Shown: positions 15,917 through 25,681, counted from the first letter of the stretch. The stretch is 64,000 nucleotides of DNA from UBA9926 sp018645765 (GCA_949372755.1 CASIBO010000006.1:1-64000), one strand, 5' to 3'. Numbers and translations: made by a program. Notes: generated by a model from the letters alone, not told the origin.

Positions 15917-16721
15917 GCGCCACCTCATATCCGGTATATTTCCGGAGGTTGATGACCGTATGGTCTAGTATCAGGTACTGCGCCTTAATGCCTAGCAGGG
16001 TGCCTTCAAGCACCGGTGTTTTATCCAGATTATAAGATTTCACTTTTTCCGGATATTGCGTGACGGGATAGGTGAAGTGCCTGGTCTCGGCAGTCTCGGC
16101 AAGCGCCATCTCGCCGGGCTCGAATTCTGCTTGAATCAAGGCAATCGCGTCAGCGGCGAGGGTTAGTAAGCGATCTCGTTCCGCTGGTAGGTCTAAGACG
16201 TCACCGGGACCCTTAAGCATGCGCTGCCATTGCGTTCGATCACTAACGTGGGCTTTAAAGGCCGCTTCTAAAAGACCGGATTGCCGCCTGGTGGCGGCCG
16301 TCATAATCACGAGACCTTGGGTTGCCCCCTGATCCAGCCAGCGGCTGGGTAAATTTTCAGCTCGGGTAATACCAACTTTTAAACCAGTCGAGTTGGCTAA
16401 ATAGACTCGGTGGGGTTGCATGCAAAACTGCTCGGCGAAGGTGTTGTCCCGGCAGGTCCCTAAATGAAAATGACAGCGGTCGGGGCTCATAATACAAAGA
16501 TCGCACGACGCAAGCGATTGAAAGCAGGGGTAACAATAGCCTTGAGAAAAGCTTTTTTTGGTCGAGCGGCCACAATGTTGGCAAATGATTTTTTGAAGAA
16601 ACTCAAGCCGAATCCTTTGGCCAATGAGGGCGTTCATATCTTGCCTGGCATCGCCCAACGCCAGGGTGTACTGCACCTCGGTGTCGGCGCGACAGGACAT
16701 TTTAGAGAGTTGGCCTTGCAT
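15903..16721 (-). CDS. DUF2797 family protein
   Basis: A 272-residue cytoplasmic protein of the uncharacterised DUF2797 family. The middle third is Cys-rich: CQHCGR near residue 47, CYPCF near 62, CDLC near 73 and CHFHLGTC near 82, suggesting one or two zinc sites. A segment after it (KVGITRAENLPSRWLDQGA) is reminiscent of GIY-YIG-like folds, which is inference. It has no signal peptide. The gene lies alone between convergent rhomboid and divergent pepN. No function is established. Confidence 0.8.
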   Translation of the reverse strand: MQGQLSKMSCRADTEVQYTLALGDARQDMNALIGQRIRLEFLQKIICQHCGRSTKKSFSQGYCYPCFQSLASCDLCIMSPDRCHFHLGTCRDNTFAEQFCMQPHRVYLANSTGLKVGITRAENLPSRWLDQGATQGLVIMTAATRRQSGLLEAAFKAHVSDRTQWQRMLKGPGDVLDLPAERDRLLTLAADAIALIQAEFEPGEMALAETAETRHFTYPVTQYPEKVKSYNLDKTPVLEGTLLGIKAQYLILDHTVINLRKYTGYEVALNVL

Positions 16722-16956
16722 TAGGTGCCCCCGAACGTTTAGGAATCACCATTGTACAGAATCGCGCTCAATCGATGTGAATTTGCGGCGCTGGTGTAGA
16801 ATGAGCGCGTCGCGGCCAGCCTTGGTGTCGAGGCAACCAGTCCCCGCCCGATTGAATAAGAGAGGGTAAGGCAGGTTCTTTTGGCAAAGCGCGATGTAAC
16901 GGGCCAGCAGCCCACAAAAAAATGAAGCTATCCAGAACAGTCAGGAAGAGGTCGTT

Positions 16957-19635
16957 ATGAAAGAAGGTCAGCCCAGCGTCATTTACCTAAAAGATTATCA
17001 GGTGCCTGATTTTCTGATCGATAAAACGGTTCTGCGATTCGAAATCCATGACGACCAAACGCGCGTGATCAGCCAGTTGTCGATGCGCCGTAATCCAGAG
17101 GCCGCAAGTACGACCGCGGATTTAGTTTTAAACGGTGGACCGGGTCTGACAACCCAGGCGATATCGATTGATGATCGCACGTTGCTCAATAATGAGTACC
17201 AAATCACGGACGAGACCCTCACGTTAGGCGGGCTGCCCGAAACCTTTGAGCTAAAGACCGAGGTCTGCATTCGGCCTCAGGATAATTTAGCGTTGTCCGG
17301 GCTCTATCAGTCTGGCGGCATGTTCTGCACCCAGTGTGAGGCAGAAGGGTTCCGAAATATAACCTGGTACCTGGATCGTCCGGATGTGATGTCGGTCTTT
17401 GAAACCACGATCGAGGCCAGCCTCAGTCAGTTCCCAGTTTTATTATCGAACGGCAATGCTATCTACCGCGAGATTCAGGGTGATCGTCAACAGGTAACCT
17501 GGCAGGACCCGTTCAAAAAACCAGCTTATCTGTTCGCCCTGGTGGCGGGCGATCTTGAACACGTCGAGAGTGACTTTATCACCCAGTCAGGACGCACCGT
17601 GACGCTGCAGATCTTTACCGAACGCCATAATATCGACAAGGTCGACTTTGCGATGGAAAGCCTGAAAGCCTCGATGACTTGGGATGAAGGGGCCTATGGG
17701 CGCGAGTACGATCTCGACATCTTTATGATCGTGGCAGTCGAGAGCTTCAATATGGGCGCCATGGAAAATAAAGGGCTCAATATTTTTAACACCTCGTGTG
17801 TATTGGCGCATCCGGACACGACGACCGATGCTGGGTTTCAGCGGGTCGAAGCGGTGGTCGCCCACGAATATTTTCACAACTGGTCAGGCAATCGAGTGAC
17901 CTGCCGGGATTGGTTTCAGCTCAGCTTAAAAGAAGGCTTCACGGTGTTGCGGGATCAGCAGTTTTCAGCAGACCGCTGGTCGCGCGGTGTGTGCCGCGTC
18001 GGCCAGGTATCAACGCTGCGAAGCGCACAATTTCCGGAAGATGCGGGACCCATGGCGCATCCGATTAGGCCCCCTTCGTTTATTGAGATTAATAACTTTT
18101 ATACGGCAACGGTCTATGAAAAAGGGGCCGAAGTCGTGCGGATGCTACACACGCTGTTGGGCGAGTCTGACTTTCGGTTGGGCACAGATTGCTATTTTGA
18201 CCGTCATGATGGTCAAGCGGTTACCACCGAAGACTTTGTCAAAGCGCTTGAGGCAGCGAGCGGGCGCGATCTGATGCAATTTCGACGCTGGTATGACCAA
18301 GCGGGCACGCCGGTCGTCACGGCATCTGGAGAATATTTAGCGGATCAGGAAATCTATCGGTTAACCCTGTCGCAGCAAACGCCGGCGACCCCTGGGCAAA
18401 GCGATAAAGCGCCGCTTCACATGCCGATCACGTTAGGGCTGATTGGACCGGATGGCCAAGATCTTGATTTCCAGGGTGCTGAGGTGAGTCTAGATGGCCA
18501 AAGCCGGAGCCAGGTTTTGTCGCTGACCGAGGCCCAGCAAGTGTTTGAGATAAAAGGGGTTGCGCAAGCGCCATTGCCGTCAATTGCGCGCGGCTTTTCA
18601 GCACCGATTAAATTATTGATGGATTACAGCGCAGAAGAACTGGCGTTCTTGTGCCGCCATGACAGCGATCCCTTTAATCGTTGGGAAGCGGGTCAGCGCT
18701 TGGCGGTGCTGACCATTGAGTCTGTGCAGTCGCAGTTGGCCCAGGGTGAGACCCCGGTGGTCATGCCGCTTCTGATTGAGGTCCTGCGGCATCATTTGGA
18801 CGCAGCGCTGGAGCAAGCCGGAGATCCTGCTTTCGATAGCGAGATGGTCAGCTTATTGCTATCGCTCCCATCCATCCAATATTTGATTGAGTTACAGACC
18901 GAGGTTGATGTCTTGCAGCTTTTGGCCGCAAGAGACAGGGTGCGCTTACAGCTTGCGAAAGCCTTGTCGGCCAGTTTCTTAGCCGTCTACAAGGCCTATC
19001 ATGCGTTAACGCCCTTTGAACTCAATGCTCATGCGGTTGGTGCGCGCAGTTTGAAAAATCTGGCGTTGACGTACCTGTTAGCACCAGCCGATAGCGCGCA
19101 CCTTGATTTGGCCCTGGCGCAGTTTAATCGGCAGGACAATATGACCGATGTGGCCGCCGCGCTCCGTGCGATCGAAAATTGCCAGCATCCTGATGCGCAA
19201 GGGTTACGTGAAACCGTGCTGCCGCAGTTTTTTGAGCGTTGGTCGGCTGAGGCGTTGGTCATTGATGCCTGGTTTTCGATCCAGGCCAGTAGCAGCAGGC
19301 CTTACGCCATCGCGCGGGTTGAAGCCCTCATGCAACACCCGGCCTTTAGCTTAACGACGCCCAATCGGATGCGCAGCGTATTGGGCGGCTTTGCGATGAA
19401 TATTGGCGCGTTTCATGAATCCGGGGGTGCTGGGTATCGATTGCTTGCCGAAACTGTCATTGCGCTCAACGGATTTAATCCCCAGATGGCGGCTCGAATG
19501 CTGGGGCCACTCACCGGATGGCGGAAGTTTGATCCAAAATATGGCGCTGCGATGCAAGCGGCGCTTCAAATGATTTTGGATTCAGGCGAGTTGTCACCGG
19601 ATGTCTTTGAAGTTGTCACTAAAACCCTGGCCTGA
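16957..19635 (+). CDS. pepN: Aminopeptidase N (M1 family)
   Basis: A broad-specificity zinc aminopeptidase that trims N-terminal residues from peptides in the cytoplasm. The 892-residue length fits the proteobacterial PepN family (about 870-890). Key motifs are GAMEN at 267-271 (N-terminus recognition), the zinc site HEYFHNW (His 303, Glu 304, His 307), and a downstream KEGFTVLRDQ supplying the third ligand Glu. The large C-terminal helical DUF3458-type domain completes the protein. The start at ATG 16957 follows AGGAAGAGG. It is monocistronic, with the Bat operon convergent downstream. Confidence 0.96.
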   Translation: MKEGQPSVIYLKDYQVPDFLIDKTVLRFEIHDDQTRVISQLSMRRNPEAASTTADLVLNGGPGLTTQAISIDDRTLLNNEYQITDETLTLGGLPETFELKTEVCIRPQDNLALSGLYQSGGMFCTQCEAEGFRNITWYLDRPDVMSVFETTIEASLSQFPVLLSNGNAIYREIQGDRQQVTWQDPFKKPAYLFALVAGDLEHVESDFITQSGRTVTLQIFTERHNIDKVDFAMESLKASMTWDEGAYGREYDLDIFMIVAVESFNMGAMENKGLNIFNTSCVLAHPDTTTDAGFQRVEAVVAHEYFHNWSGNRVTCRDWFQLSLKEGFTVLRDQQFSADRWSRGVCRVGQVSTLRSAQFPEDAGPMAHPIRPPSFIEINNFYTATVYEKGAEVVRMLHTLLGESDFRLGTDCYFDRHDGQAVTTEDFVKALEAASGRDLMQFRRWYDQAGTPVVTASGEYLADQEIYRLTLSQQTPATPGQSDKAPLHMPITLGLIGPDGQDLDFQGAEVSLDGQSRSQVLSLTEAQQVFEIKGVAQAPLPSIARGFSAPIKLLMDYSAEELAFLCRHDSDPFNRWEAGQRLAVLTIESVQSQLAQGETPVVMPLLIEVLRHHLDAALEQAGDPAFDSEMVSLLLSLPSIQYLIELQTEVDVLQLLAARDRVRLQLAKALSASFLAVYKAYHALTPFELNAHAVGARSLKNLALTYLLAPADSAHLDLALAQFNRQDNMTDVAAALRAIENCQHPDAQGLRETVLPQFFERWSAEALVIDAWFSIQASSSRPYAIARVEALMQHPAFSLTTPNRMRSVLGGFAMNIGAFHESGGAGYRLLAETVIALNGFNPQMAARMLGPLTGWRKFDPKYGAAMQAALQMILDSGELSPDVFEVVTKTLA

Positions 19636-19711
19636 TTGGGTTTGCACCCGGCAGTCGCCAGGCGCTTGCTTTAAGTCGAGCGTGAGGGTGGGTCCGGGGC
19701 AAAGGCGATTC

Positions 19712-20227
19712 CTATAGTCCTGGGTTAAGACGGTCGGGTAGAGGGTTCGTTGTTGCGTGTGCTTGGGGCAGGGCCGATAGCTTGGTGACAACGGCAAGTA
19801 GGTCACTGCCGCGCCAGTCGCTGCCCTCACCGGTTTGATAAATTGCCGCCTCAAGGGTTCTGTAAGGGGTTTCAAGTTCCGGGTAGTCTTTAATCAGGCT
19901 TGCCATTGCCGTGGCGCTTGGAAAGGTTTGCCGCCGCCAGCGCTGGAGTTCCGAATAGGTTTTCTGGGGATCACCAAGCTTAATCGAGTGCGCGAGCTGG
20001 CCCAATTCGAATTGAGGTGGCGCTGGGCGCTTCGTTGTTTTTACGGTTGTGGGTTTTTTGAACCAGGCTAAAAGCGTCAGCAGCCAAACAACCAGCAGAA
20101 CGACTGCCACCCAGATAGCCCATTGTAGTTGCTGTCTCAGCAGGACGATCTCAGTGTTATCGAGGCTCAACGGTTGGGGCGCGCTGGCCTGCGCCCAAAG
20201 CAGGGGCGGCTTGTGGGGCCGCACCAA
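19712..20227 (-). CDS. C-terminal part of BatD, in a shifted frame
   Basis: This reading frame (from TTG 20227) continues where the upstream BatD frame ends. After about 25 residues of Pro/Ala-rich linker it has a membrane span (WAIWVAVVLLVVWLLTLLAWF) and a basic cytoplasmic tail. The tail includes a helical domain of about 100 residues (YSELQRWRRQTFPSA, YPELETPYRTLEAAIY), as at the C-terminus of BatD proteins. It overlaps the upstream frame by 71 bases in the +1 register. Joined, the two give about 548 residues, the usual BatD length. I see no ribosome-binding site of its own, so it is best read as part of a frameshifted batD. Confidence 0.6.
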   Translation of the reverse strand: MVRPHKPPLLWAQASAPQPLSLDNTEIVLLRQQLQWAIWVAVVLLVVWLLTLLAWFKKPTTVKTTKRPAPPQFELGQLAHSIKLGDPQKTYSELQRWRRQTFPSATAMASLIKDYPELETPYRTLEAAIYQTGEGSDWRGSDLLAVVTKLSALPQAHATTNPLPDRLNPGL

Positions 20228-21356
20228 TGGCGAGGTTTACCCCTGCTAGAATAGCGACTTCTTGACGGCGTTCTTCAGTATTCCACCAATAAACGTTGAT
20301 GTCCGATAAGGCCAGGGTGCCTGCCTGGGTGGGAACGATGCCAATCGTGACCACGGATTCGGCTGCCAACCCTTGTTCACTTGCCAGTTCTTCTACCACT
20401 GGCTGATCAATGTAGAACCGGGCGCCATTGGTGTCCCCAAAGGTGAGCTCCGGCAGTAAAGCCGCGGTGACACCGGCGCCTTTGAGGGTGATCACCCGAT
20501 TGATTGGGTCCCCAACCACCAAGGGCGAATCCGGGCGGTTTAAGACAGCATCAATGGTAAGACTTTGGGCCGGCAGCCACCGCTTGTCCTGAAAGCTCGC
20601 GGGCACGGGCAAGACGCTGAGGGTATGACCAGAAGACACCGCGTTAACCCGTTCCCGAGATGAAAACAGACCGCCCCGACCCCGGGTGCCCACGAAGGTC
20701 TCGGGTGCTAAGACTAACGGGCCACTTTGTTGCGGGAAGATGGCATAGCGTTTTTCCAAAACGTAATACCGTCGATTATTGACCACGGTTTCGAAGCGGC
20801 GTTCATTCTCAATAATCTCAACCATGGTGTTCGGCAAGTCCGGCGCCGCTGGGAAGTCGCCGGAAATTGAGTCGGCGTAATACAATCGAACGGTGTAAAG
20901 CAGCTGTGCTTGGACGTAGACCTCGTCTCGATCCACCAAAGTTTCAAAGAACAGAATTTGCTGCATCTGGTTCCGAGCAGCTTGGGATTGAGCAACAACT
21001 CGAATGCCGATTGGACTCGTCCGCTCGGTGCCGACCGTTAAGGCCGGGATGAGTAGGTTGCCCTGACGTTTCGGTCTGAGGGTCACCTGATAGTCGACGT
21101 ACGACCGATTGGTCTGGCGACCATTGATCAGTGAGATCGAAGAGTTTTGCTGCGATTGCTGGTTAATGATCCGGAAGTCGTTCTCGAGTGCTTGGAAGTT
21201 CGGTTCGGTGCTGCCTTGATCGGTGACCCGAATTGTCAGGGTCAATACATCAAATTCGCTGATTTGATTTTGATCAACGGTTGCCGTCACCGCCGAGTGT
21301 AATAGTGGGCTGATGCTCAATAGCCAAATTAAAAGCGCTGCGTGACCTCGTCGCAT
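20157..21356 (-). CDS. batD: BatD (oxygen-tolerance family), N-terminal part before a frameshift
   Basis: BatD is an envelope protein of the Bat (aerotolerance) system, thought to act with the VWA proteins BatA and BatB; its mechanism is not settled. This part (399 residues) has a signal peptide (MRRGHAALLIWLLSISPLLHS) and tandem periplasmic beta-sandwich domains. It includes the typical LENDFRIINQQSQQ and YVDYQVTLRPKRQGNLLIP strings and a family-like end (DINVYWWNTEERRQ). It then stops abruptly in a Pro/Ala-rich stretch before the expected membrane anchor, which is found in the +1 frame (19712-20227). The start codon overlaps the batBC stop (TAATG). C/G homopolymers in the overlap are plausible places for a lesion, ribosomal slippage or an assembly error. 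Confidence 0.78.
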   Translation of the reverse strand: MRRGHAALLIWLLSISPLLHSAVTATVDQNQISEFDVLTLTIRVTDQGSTEPNFQALENDFRIINQQSQQNSSISLINGRQTNRSYVDYQVTLRPKRQGNLLIPALTVGTERTSPIGIRVVAQSQAARNQMQQILFFETLVDRDEVYVQAQLLYTVRLYYADSISGDFPAAPDLPNTMVEIIENERRFETVVNNRRYYVLEKRYAIFPQQSGPLVLAPETFVGTRGRGGLFSSRERVNAVSSGHTLSVLPVPASFQDKRWLPAQSLTIDAVLNRPDSPLVVGDPINRVITLKGAGVTAALLPELTFGDTNGARFYIDQPVVEELASEQGLAAESVVTIGIVPTQAGTLALSDINVYWWNTEERRQEVAILAGVNLAIGAAPQAAPALGAGQRAPTVEPR

Positions 21357-23134
21357 TACCAGTTCCTCTCAAAATCTTGTCGCGTTATTTCGCCCTGACG
21401 GACCCGCTCTTCAAATTGCTGTTCAAATTTTCGTCTGAGTAGACCGCCAGGATCGTCCGGTACTCGCTTTAACCATTGTTCTAGGGCTTGGGCCTCTTCT
21501 GGGTCTAAGGCCTCATCAATTTCGGTTAAGCTCTCCTCACCTTCCTGAGCTTGATCTTCTTCGGGTTGCTCGGGGGCTGCCTGCTCGCGTTCGGCTTCTG
21601 AATCTTGGGCGTCGTTCTCGGCATCGCCCTGTTGTTGGCTTTGCGCATCTTGCGACGGATCTTGCTCGCCGGCATCCTGGTTTTGCTCACCTTGACCGCT
21701 CTCTTGCGGATCCTGCTCATCAGGCTCGCCTTGATCAGAGGCATCTTGCTCTTGGGATTGCTGCTCGAGGAGCTGCTCGATCAAGGCTTTGTTAAAGGCC
21801 GCATCTTCATGGTCGGGGTTGCTGGCAAGCACCTCATCGAAGGTCGCAAGGGCTGTGGCCAAATCCCCAGCGCGGGCGAGGGCGTTGCCTCGGTTGTAAT
21901 TGTTTTCAAGCCCCTCGCTCGCGGCAAAATCCTCAGCCGCGGCTTTGAAATCTTGATTTCGATAGTGGGCTGTCGCGCGCCAAGCAGGATCTTCAAATAG
22001 GGTCGATGCAGCTTCGGGCGCGTCGAGGTCGAGTGCCCTTGCACCTTGCTGATCGCGCGTTTGCCAGAGATCAGTCCAAAAATCAGCCGCCATAGCTTGA
22101 TCTGCAGGCATTAAGATAACAACTGCCAGGACCCACAACCAGCCGCGCCGAAACCCAAAAATCGCAAGTGGGAGTAGGAGTATAATCAGGTAAGGTCCCA
22201 GCTCTTCCCATAGGTCGAAGTCGCGCTCGACGACTCGAAACGACTCGTCTAGGCGATTTGGCGGCTCGAGCCAGACGGATAAATCATCATTGAGTAAGTT
22301 GAGTTCTGTGAGCGAGGCGCCGCTGGCATTAGCGAAACGTTTAATGGCATCAAAGTCAACGGCCGGAATGACCAAGCTGCCCTGGGCGTCCTTCAAAAAG
22401 TTGTCGCCCATCGATTGCGGCAACCTTATAGGGGCTCCGCTCTGAGTTCCCACAATCATTAACGATAAGGGGTACTGATTGCTCAGGGCGCTTGCGGCGC
22501 TCAAGGCGGCTGGTGTGTCCCGAACCTCATCGGTGATGACCAGAACGCGTCCCGTTGCGGCACCCGCAGACACGAACAGGCTGCGCGCCAACGTTAACGC
22601 GGGAGCGAGTGCGGAGCCCGGCGCCGGCATCATTTCGGGGCCGAGGGTTGATAGCAGCGCGAGGATCGTCTTATTGTCATCCGTGAGCGGGGATACCGCG
22701 TGCGCATCCCCTGCAAAAACAATGAGCCCGGTCGTGCCTTCTTTTCGAGCCATCAGCAGGTCGGTAATTTTGCGTTTTGCGTTAATCAGCCGACTTGGCG
22801 TGACATCCGAGGCATACATGGACCAGGTTAAATCTAAAACGATAACCAAGGCATCTTCGCGCTCTAGTATTGGCTGGGGGATTTTCTGGGTGGTTGGTCC
22901 TGCGACGGCAAGGATTGAGACCACCCAGGCGATCAGCAGAATCGGTAGTGGGTTAACACTCGGTTTCTTTGGCGGCTGAACCAGGAGAAAGGGCATGAGC
23001 TCTGGATCGATGGTGTCGGCCCAGGCAGTGGATCGTTGATAACGCCTAAAGAGCAGTGCCGCGATCAATATGGCTGGAATCAAAGCGAGTAGCCACTCGG
23101 GCCGAATGAAATGAAAGTGTGCGAGCCAATTCAT
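21356..23134 (-). CDS. BatB-BatC fusion: VWA membrane protein with TPR and acidic tail
   Basis: A 592-residue protein joining BatB and BatC. Residues about 1-85 hold two N-terminal membrane spans. The VWA domain follows (about 90-290) with a MIDAS motif DLTWS in place of the usual DxSxS; Thr can substitute in metal binding. A further span (YLIILLLPLAIFGFRR) comes next. After it lie TPR-like repeats (NRGNALARAGDLATALATFD and following, about 400-450). A Gln/Glu/Asp-rich tail of about 90 residues then leads to a conserved terminal helix (ALEQWLKRVPDDPGGLLRRKF). The start overlaps the batA stop (ATGA). Fused BatB/C forms are known in gammaproteobacteria. The role is presumed protein-complex assembly in the envelope. 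Confidence 0.85.
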   Translation of the reverse strand: MNWLAHFHFIRPEWLLALIPAILIAALLFRRYQRSTAWADTIDPELMPFLLVQPPKKPSVNPLPILLIAWVVSILAVAGPTTQKIPQPILEREDALVIVLDLTWSMYASDVTPSRLINAKRKITDLLMARKEGTTGLIVFAGDAHAVSPLTDDNKTILALLSTLGPEMMPAPGSALAPALTLARSLFVSAGAATGRVLVITDEVRDTPAALSAASALSNQYPLSLMIVGTQSGAPIRLPQSMGDNFLKDAQGSLVIPAVDFDAIKRFANASGASLTELNLLNDDLSVWLEPPNRLDESFRVVERDFDLWEELGPYLIILLLPLAIFGFRRGWLWVLAVVILMPADQAMAADFWTDLWQTRDQQGARALDLDAPEAASTLFEDPAWRATAHYRNQDFKAAAEDFAASEGLENNYNRGNALARAGDLATALATFDEVLASNPDHEDAAFNKALIEQLLEQQSQEQDASDQGEPDEQDPQESGQGEQNQDAGEQDPSQDAQSQQQGDAENDAQDSEAEREQAAPEQPEEDQAQEGEESLTEIDEALDPEEAQALEQWLKRVPDDPGGLLRRKFEQQFEERVRQGEITRQDFERNW

Positions 23135-24159
23135 GGTGTCACCTCAGCAGGATCTCTTGGCGTGAAGGCGCGCTCCGCAAGGGTGGTTTTGAGCAGCCAA
23201 AAACCAGCGACGAATAAGCTTAAGACGAGGGCGCTGCCGAGCGGCCAGAAAAACAATGATTTTTCGGGACGATAGGTTTCTTGATCAACCTCAATGGGCT
23301 CGAGCTCGTCGAGGGCGAGATAAATGTTTGCGAGTTCCTGCGTCGAGCGCGCTCTTTGATAGAGACCGCCGGTGAGACTCGCAATTTCGGTCAGTGTTTC
23401 GGTATCGAGTTCGGCTGATGGGTTCACCGTGCGATTAAACAAAAGCCCGGAGACTGCCATCTCATCGGCGCCAAATCCAATGGTGTAGATGGTGATGCCT
23501 TCTTGCGCTGCAAGTTTTGCGGCTTGGATGGGCGATACCTCGCCCACATTGTTGACCCCGTCAGTTAGGAGAATGAGCACGCGATTGGCCGCGGGTCGGT
23601 CCAGCAGCCGTTTTACGGACAAGCCGATGGCATCGCCGATTGCGGTTTTGCCACCGGCGATACCGAGCGGTGTCTCGGTCAGTAAGGTGTTGATGGTATT
23701 GCGATCGAAGGTAAGCGGCGCTTGCAAATAGGCCTGGCTACCAAACAAGATGAGGCCTAGGCGATCGCCGCGCCTTCGTTCGACAAATTCGCCGACCACG
23801 GCTTTGACCGCGGCTAGGCGGGTGACCATTTTGCCGTTTAAACTCATGTCTTCAGTGCCCATAGAGCCGGAGATGTCCACGGCCAGCAAAAGGTCTCGAC
23901 CGCTGCTCGGCAGGGTGATTGCGTCGCCAACCCATTTTGGCTGACTGCCGGCGATCATAATGCAAAGCCAAAGGAGCAGTACGAGGCTTCGCCAAAGCAT
24001 TCGGCTTGACCTGGGTTCTAATTCGGCCGCTAAACTTTTCAAGCGATTAAAGCTTGGCGTTTTCAACGCTGCTTCTTGACGATTGGCCCGCGGCAGCAGC
24101 CAGGCGAGCAGCGGCAGAGGTGCTAGATAAAAAAACCAAGGCCAGCCAAATTCAATCAT
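23131..24159 (-). CDS. batA: BatA-type VWA-domain membrane protein
   Basis: A 342-residue protein. It has two N-terminal membrane spans (FGWPWFFYLAPLPLLAWLLP and LVLLLWLCIMIAGS). A VWA domain with an intact MIDAS (VDISGSMGTEDM, then a conserved Thr and the DGVNN loop) occupies about residues 85-280. A C-terminal span lies near 315. I start it at ATG 24159, which overlaps the upstream stop as ATGA and places the first span properly; a longer frame to 24222 is open but unlikely. VWA domains bind partner proteins through a metal ion. In Bat operons BatA and BatB are thought to work with a MoxR ATPase as a chaperone-like system. Confidence 0.87.
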   Translation of the reverse strand: MIEFGWPWFFYLAPLPLLAWLLPRANRQEAALKTPSFNRLKSLAAELEPRSSRMLWRSLVLLLWLCIMIAGSQPKWVGDAITLPSSGRDLLLAVDISGSMGTEDMSLNGKMVTRLAAVKAVVGEFVERRRGDRLGLILFGSQAYLQAPLTFDRNTINTLLTETPLGIAGGKTAIGDAIGLSVKRLLDRPAANRVLILLTDGVNNVGEVSPIQAAKLAAQEGITIYTIGFGADEMAVSGLLFNRTVNPSAELDTETLTEIASLTGGLYQRARSTQELANIYLALDELEPIEVDQETYRPEKSLFFWPLGSALVLSLFVAGFWLLKTTLAERAFTPRDPAEVTP

Positions 24160-24731
24160 GGGGTTTGCTCGCTGGCAGCCGGTACTGCAACCTGGCTCGC
24201 CCTTGAATGATGTTTGAGCCACTCAGCGCAGAGTGAAAACAGCGCGGTGAGTTCATGGCTGGGGTGATCCTGTGTCGCCTGGTAGGGTCCATCGATCAGG
24301 AGCTCGCCCGGGCCGAGAGAAAACTGGCTTGTTGTGCTGGTTGCATCCAGGAACTGGGTCCAGGCCACGCCGCTGAGGGCGGCAACCTCTGCTCGGTTGA
24401 AGGCCGTCATGGCCACTCGCTTCATCAAGAATTGTAATCTGCTCAGGGCGCGCCTTGCGTCTTGGGTTTCCGCGTGCTCGGCCACAATGGCTTTAAGTTC
24501 GCGTTGCGCAAAGCGGCGATAGGCATTGCTTTTGTAGCGCCGATGAAGTGCGCGCATGGACCAAACAAGCCCAAATAAAACAAGCCCAGCAAGCAGCCAC
24601 CAGCCCAGTGCGGGTGGCCAGTCCGCCACCGCCTGGGGGAGATGAAGATCCCGAAGCTGCGCCAGTGGGTCTTCACTTGTGGCGCCAGGCGCCCCTTGCG
24701 GTAGGGTGGTGGGTGCCGCCGAAGCCTGCAT
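24156..24731 (-). CDS. DUF4381 membrane protein of the Bat operon
   Basis: A 191-residue DUF4381 protein. A Pro/Ala-rich N-terminus with LRDLHLPQAVADWPPALGWW is followed by one membrane span (LLAGLVLFGLVWSM, about residues 45-60). A basic amphipathic cytoplasmic domain then contains RRFAQRELKAI and AALSGVAWTQFLD, both typical of the family. DUF4381 genes are regularly found between DUF58 and batA. It overlaps the DUF58 gene by a single base and batA by 4 bases, so all are translationally coupled. Its molecular role is unknown. Confidence 0.85.
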   Translation of the reverse strand: MQASAAPTTLPQGAPGATSEDPLAQLRDLHLPQAVADWPPALGWWLLAGLVLFGLVWSMRALHRRYKSNAYRRFAQRELKAIVAEHAETQDARRALSRLQFLMKRVAMTAFNRAEVAALSGVAWTQFLDATSTTSQFSLGPGELLIDGPYQATQDHPSHELTALFSLCAEWLKHHSRASQVAVPAASEQTP

Positions 24732-25681
24732 TAAAGCTGACCCCTTTGATCAAAAAATTGCGGCAGGTAATCATCGGGTTGCTCAAAAGCTGCGACTTGG
24801 GTGAAACGCCCTTGAACTTTTTGAAAGCCGCGCTGGACTTGGCGCGTCCTGCCTTCAAACTCTGCCGTATGGCGCGTTCTTGCCTGCCGCGAACGGGTAT
24901 CGATTTCCTGAATCCCAGCCCCATCGGTAATGCTGTACCGCCCCGGCGCTGGCAATTCTCGATCGAGGGGGTCAATGATCTGAATGCCATGCAGGTCATT
25001 GTGCCGACCAAGTTGCTTGAGCCGGGTTTCAATCTCGTCATCAAAGCTTGAAAAGTCGCTGATGATAAAAATGAGGCTGCCGTGTCGGCTGGCTCTTTGG
25101 GCAGCTTGGATTATGTCGGAAAATTGATTGTGCTGGCTGGTGTTGCTTGTTTGACCCAGGCTCTGATTAAACGAGAGGCTGTCGTGGATCAGTCTGAGCA
25201 GCGACTTTCGGCTTCTTCTTGGTCGGGTCTCGAGATGCGTTCGATCGTTAAAAACGATGCCGCCAACCCGATCTCCTTGGTCGAGCGCCGCCCAACCCAG
25301 AAGCGCTGCTAGGCGGACAGCCGCCACAGATTTAAACCGTACTTGCGAGCCAAAATAGAGACTGGGTCCTTGATCCAATAAAATCAACACGGGCCGTTCT
25401 CGTTCCTCTTGAAAGACTTTTGTGTGGGTCTTAGAGGTTCTTGCCGTGACTTTCCAATCGATGCTGCGGATGTCGTCACCGGCTTGGTACAGTCTGACCT
25501 CACTGAAGTCCATCCCGCGGCCCTGGTGCTTTGAGCGCAGCTGGCCGGTCATTGGGTTGGTGGCGGTTTGATTTCGAGGTAACGCTAGACGATGCGCTTT
25601 GTGGCGCAAGGCAATGAGATCCGCCAGCGTTGCATAGGCGCCGGTGCCGGCAAGCATGTTTGATTGCGTGGCCTCGTGCAT
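24731..25681 (-). CDS. DUF58 (VWA-like) protein of the MoxR/Bat operon
   Basis: A 316-residue cytoplasmic DUF58 protein. The family signature GRGMDFSEVRLYQAGDDIRSIDW lies near residues 55-78, followed by a degenerate VWA fold (LILLDQGPSLYFGS, then LIFIISDFSSFD). I start it at ATG 25681, just past the moxR stop (25686). The alternative upstream start would overlap moxR by 41 bases. DUF58 proteins accompany MoxR ATPases almost everywhere, and the pair is thought to act as chaperones for metal insertion or complex assembly. The substrate is unknown here. Confidence 0.87.
   Translation of the reverse strand: MHEATQSNMLAGTGAYATLADLIALRHKAHRLALPRNQTATNPMTGQLRSKHQGRGMDFSEVRLYQAGDDIRSIDWKVTARTSKTHTKVFQEERERPVLILLDQGPSLYFGSQVRFKSVAAVRLAALLGWAALDQGDRVGGIVFNDRTHLETRPRRSRKSLLRLIHDSLSFNQSLGQTSNTSQHNQFSDIIQAAQRASRHGSLIFIISDFSSFDDEIETRLKQLGRHNDLHGIQIIDPLDRELPAPGRYSITDGAGIQEIDTRSRQARTRHTAEFEGRTRQVQRGFQKVQGRFTQVAAFEQPDDYLPQFFDQRGQL

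Noticed and set aside
24548..25051. 167-codon frame antisense to DUF4381 and DUF58
   Set aside because: It crosses the junction of two well-supported overlapping genes and has no independent support.
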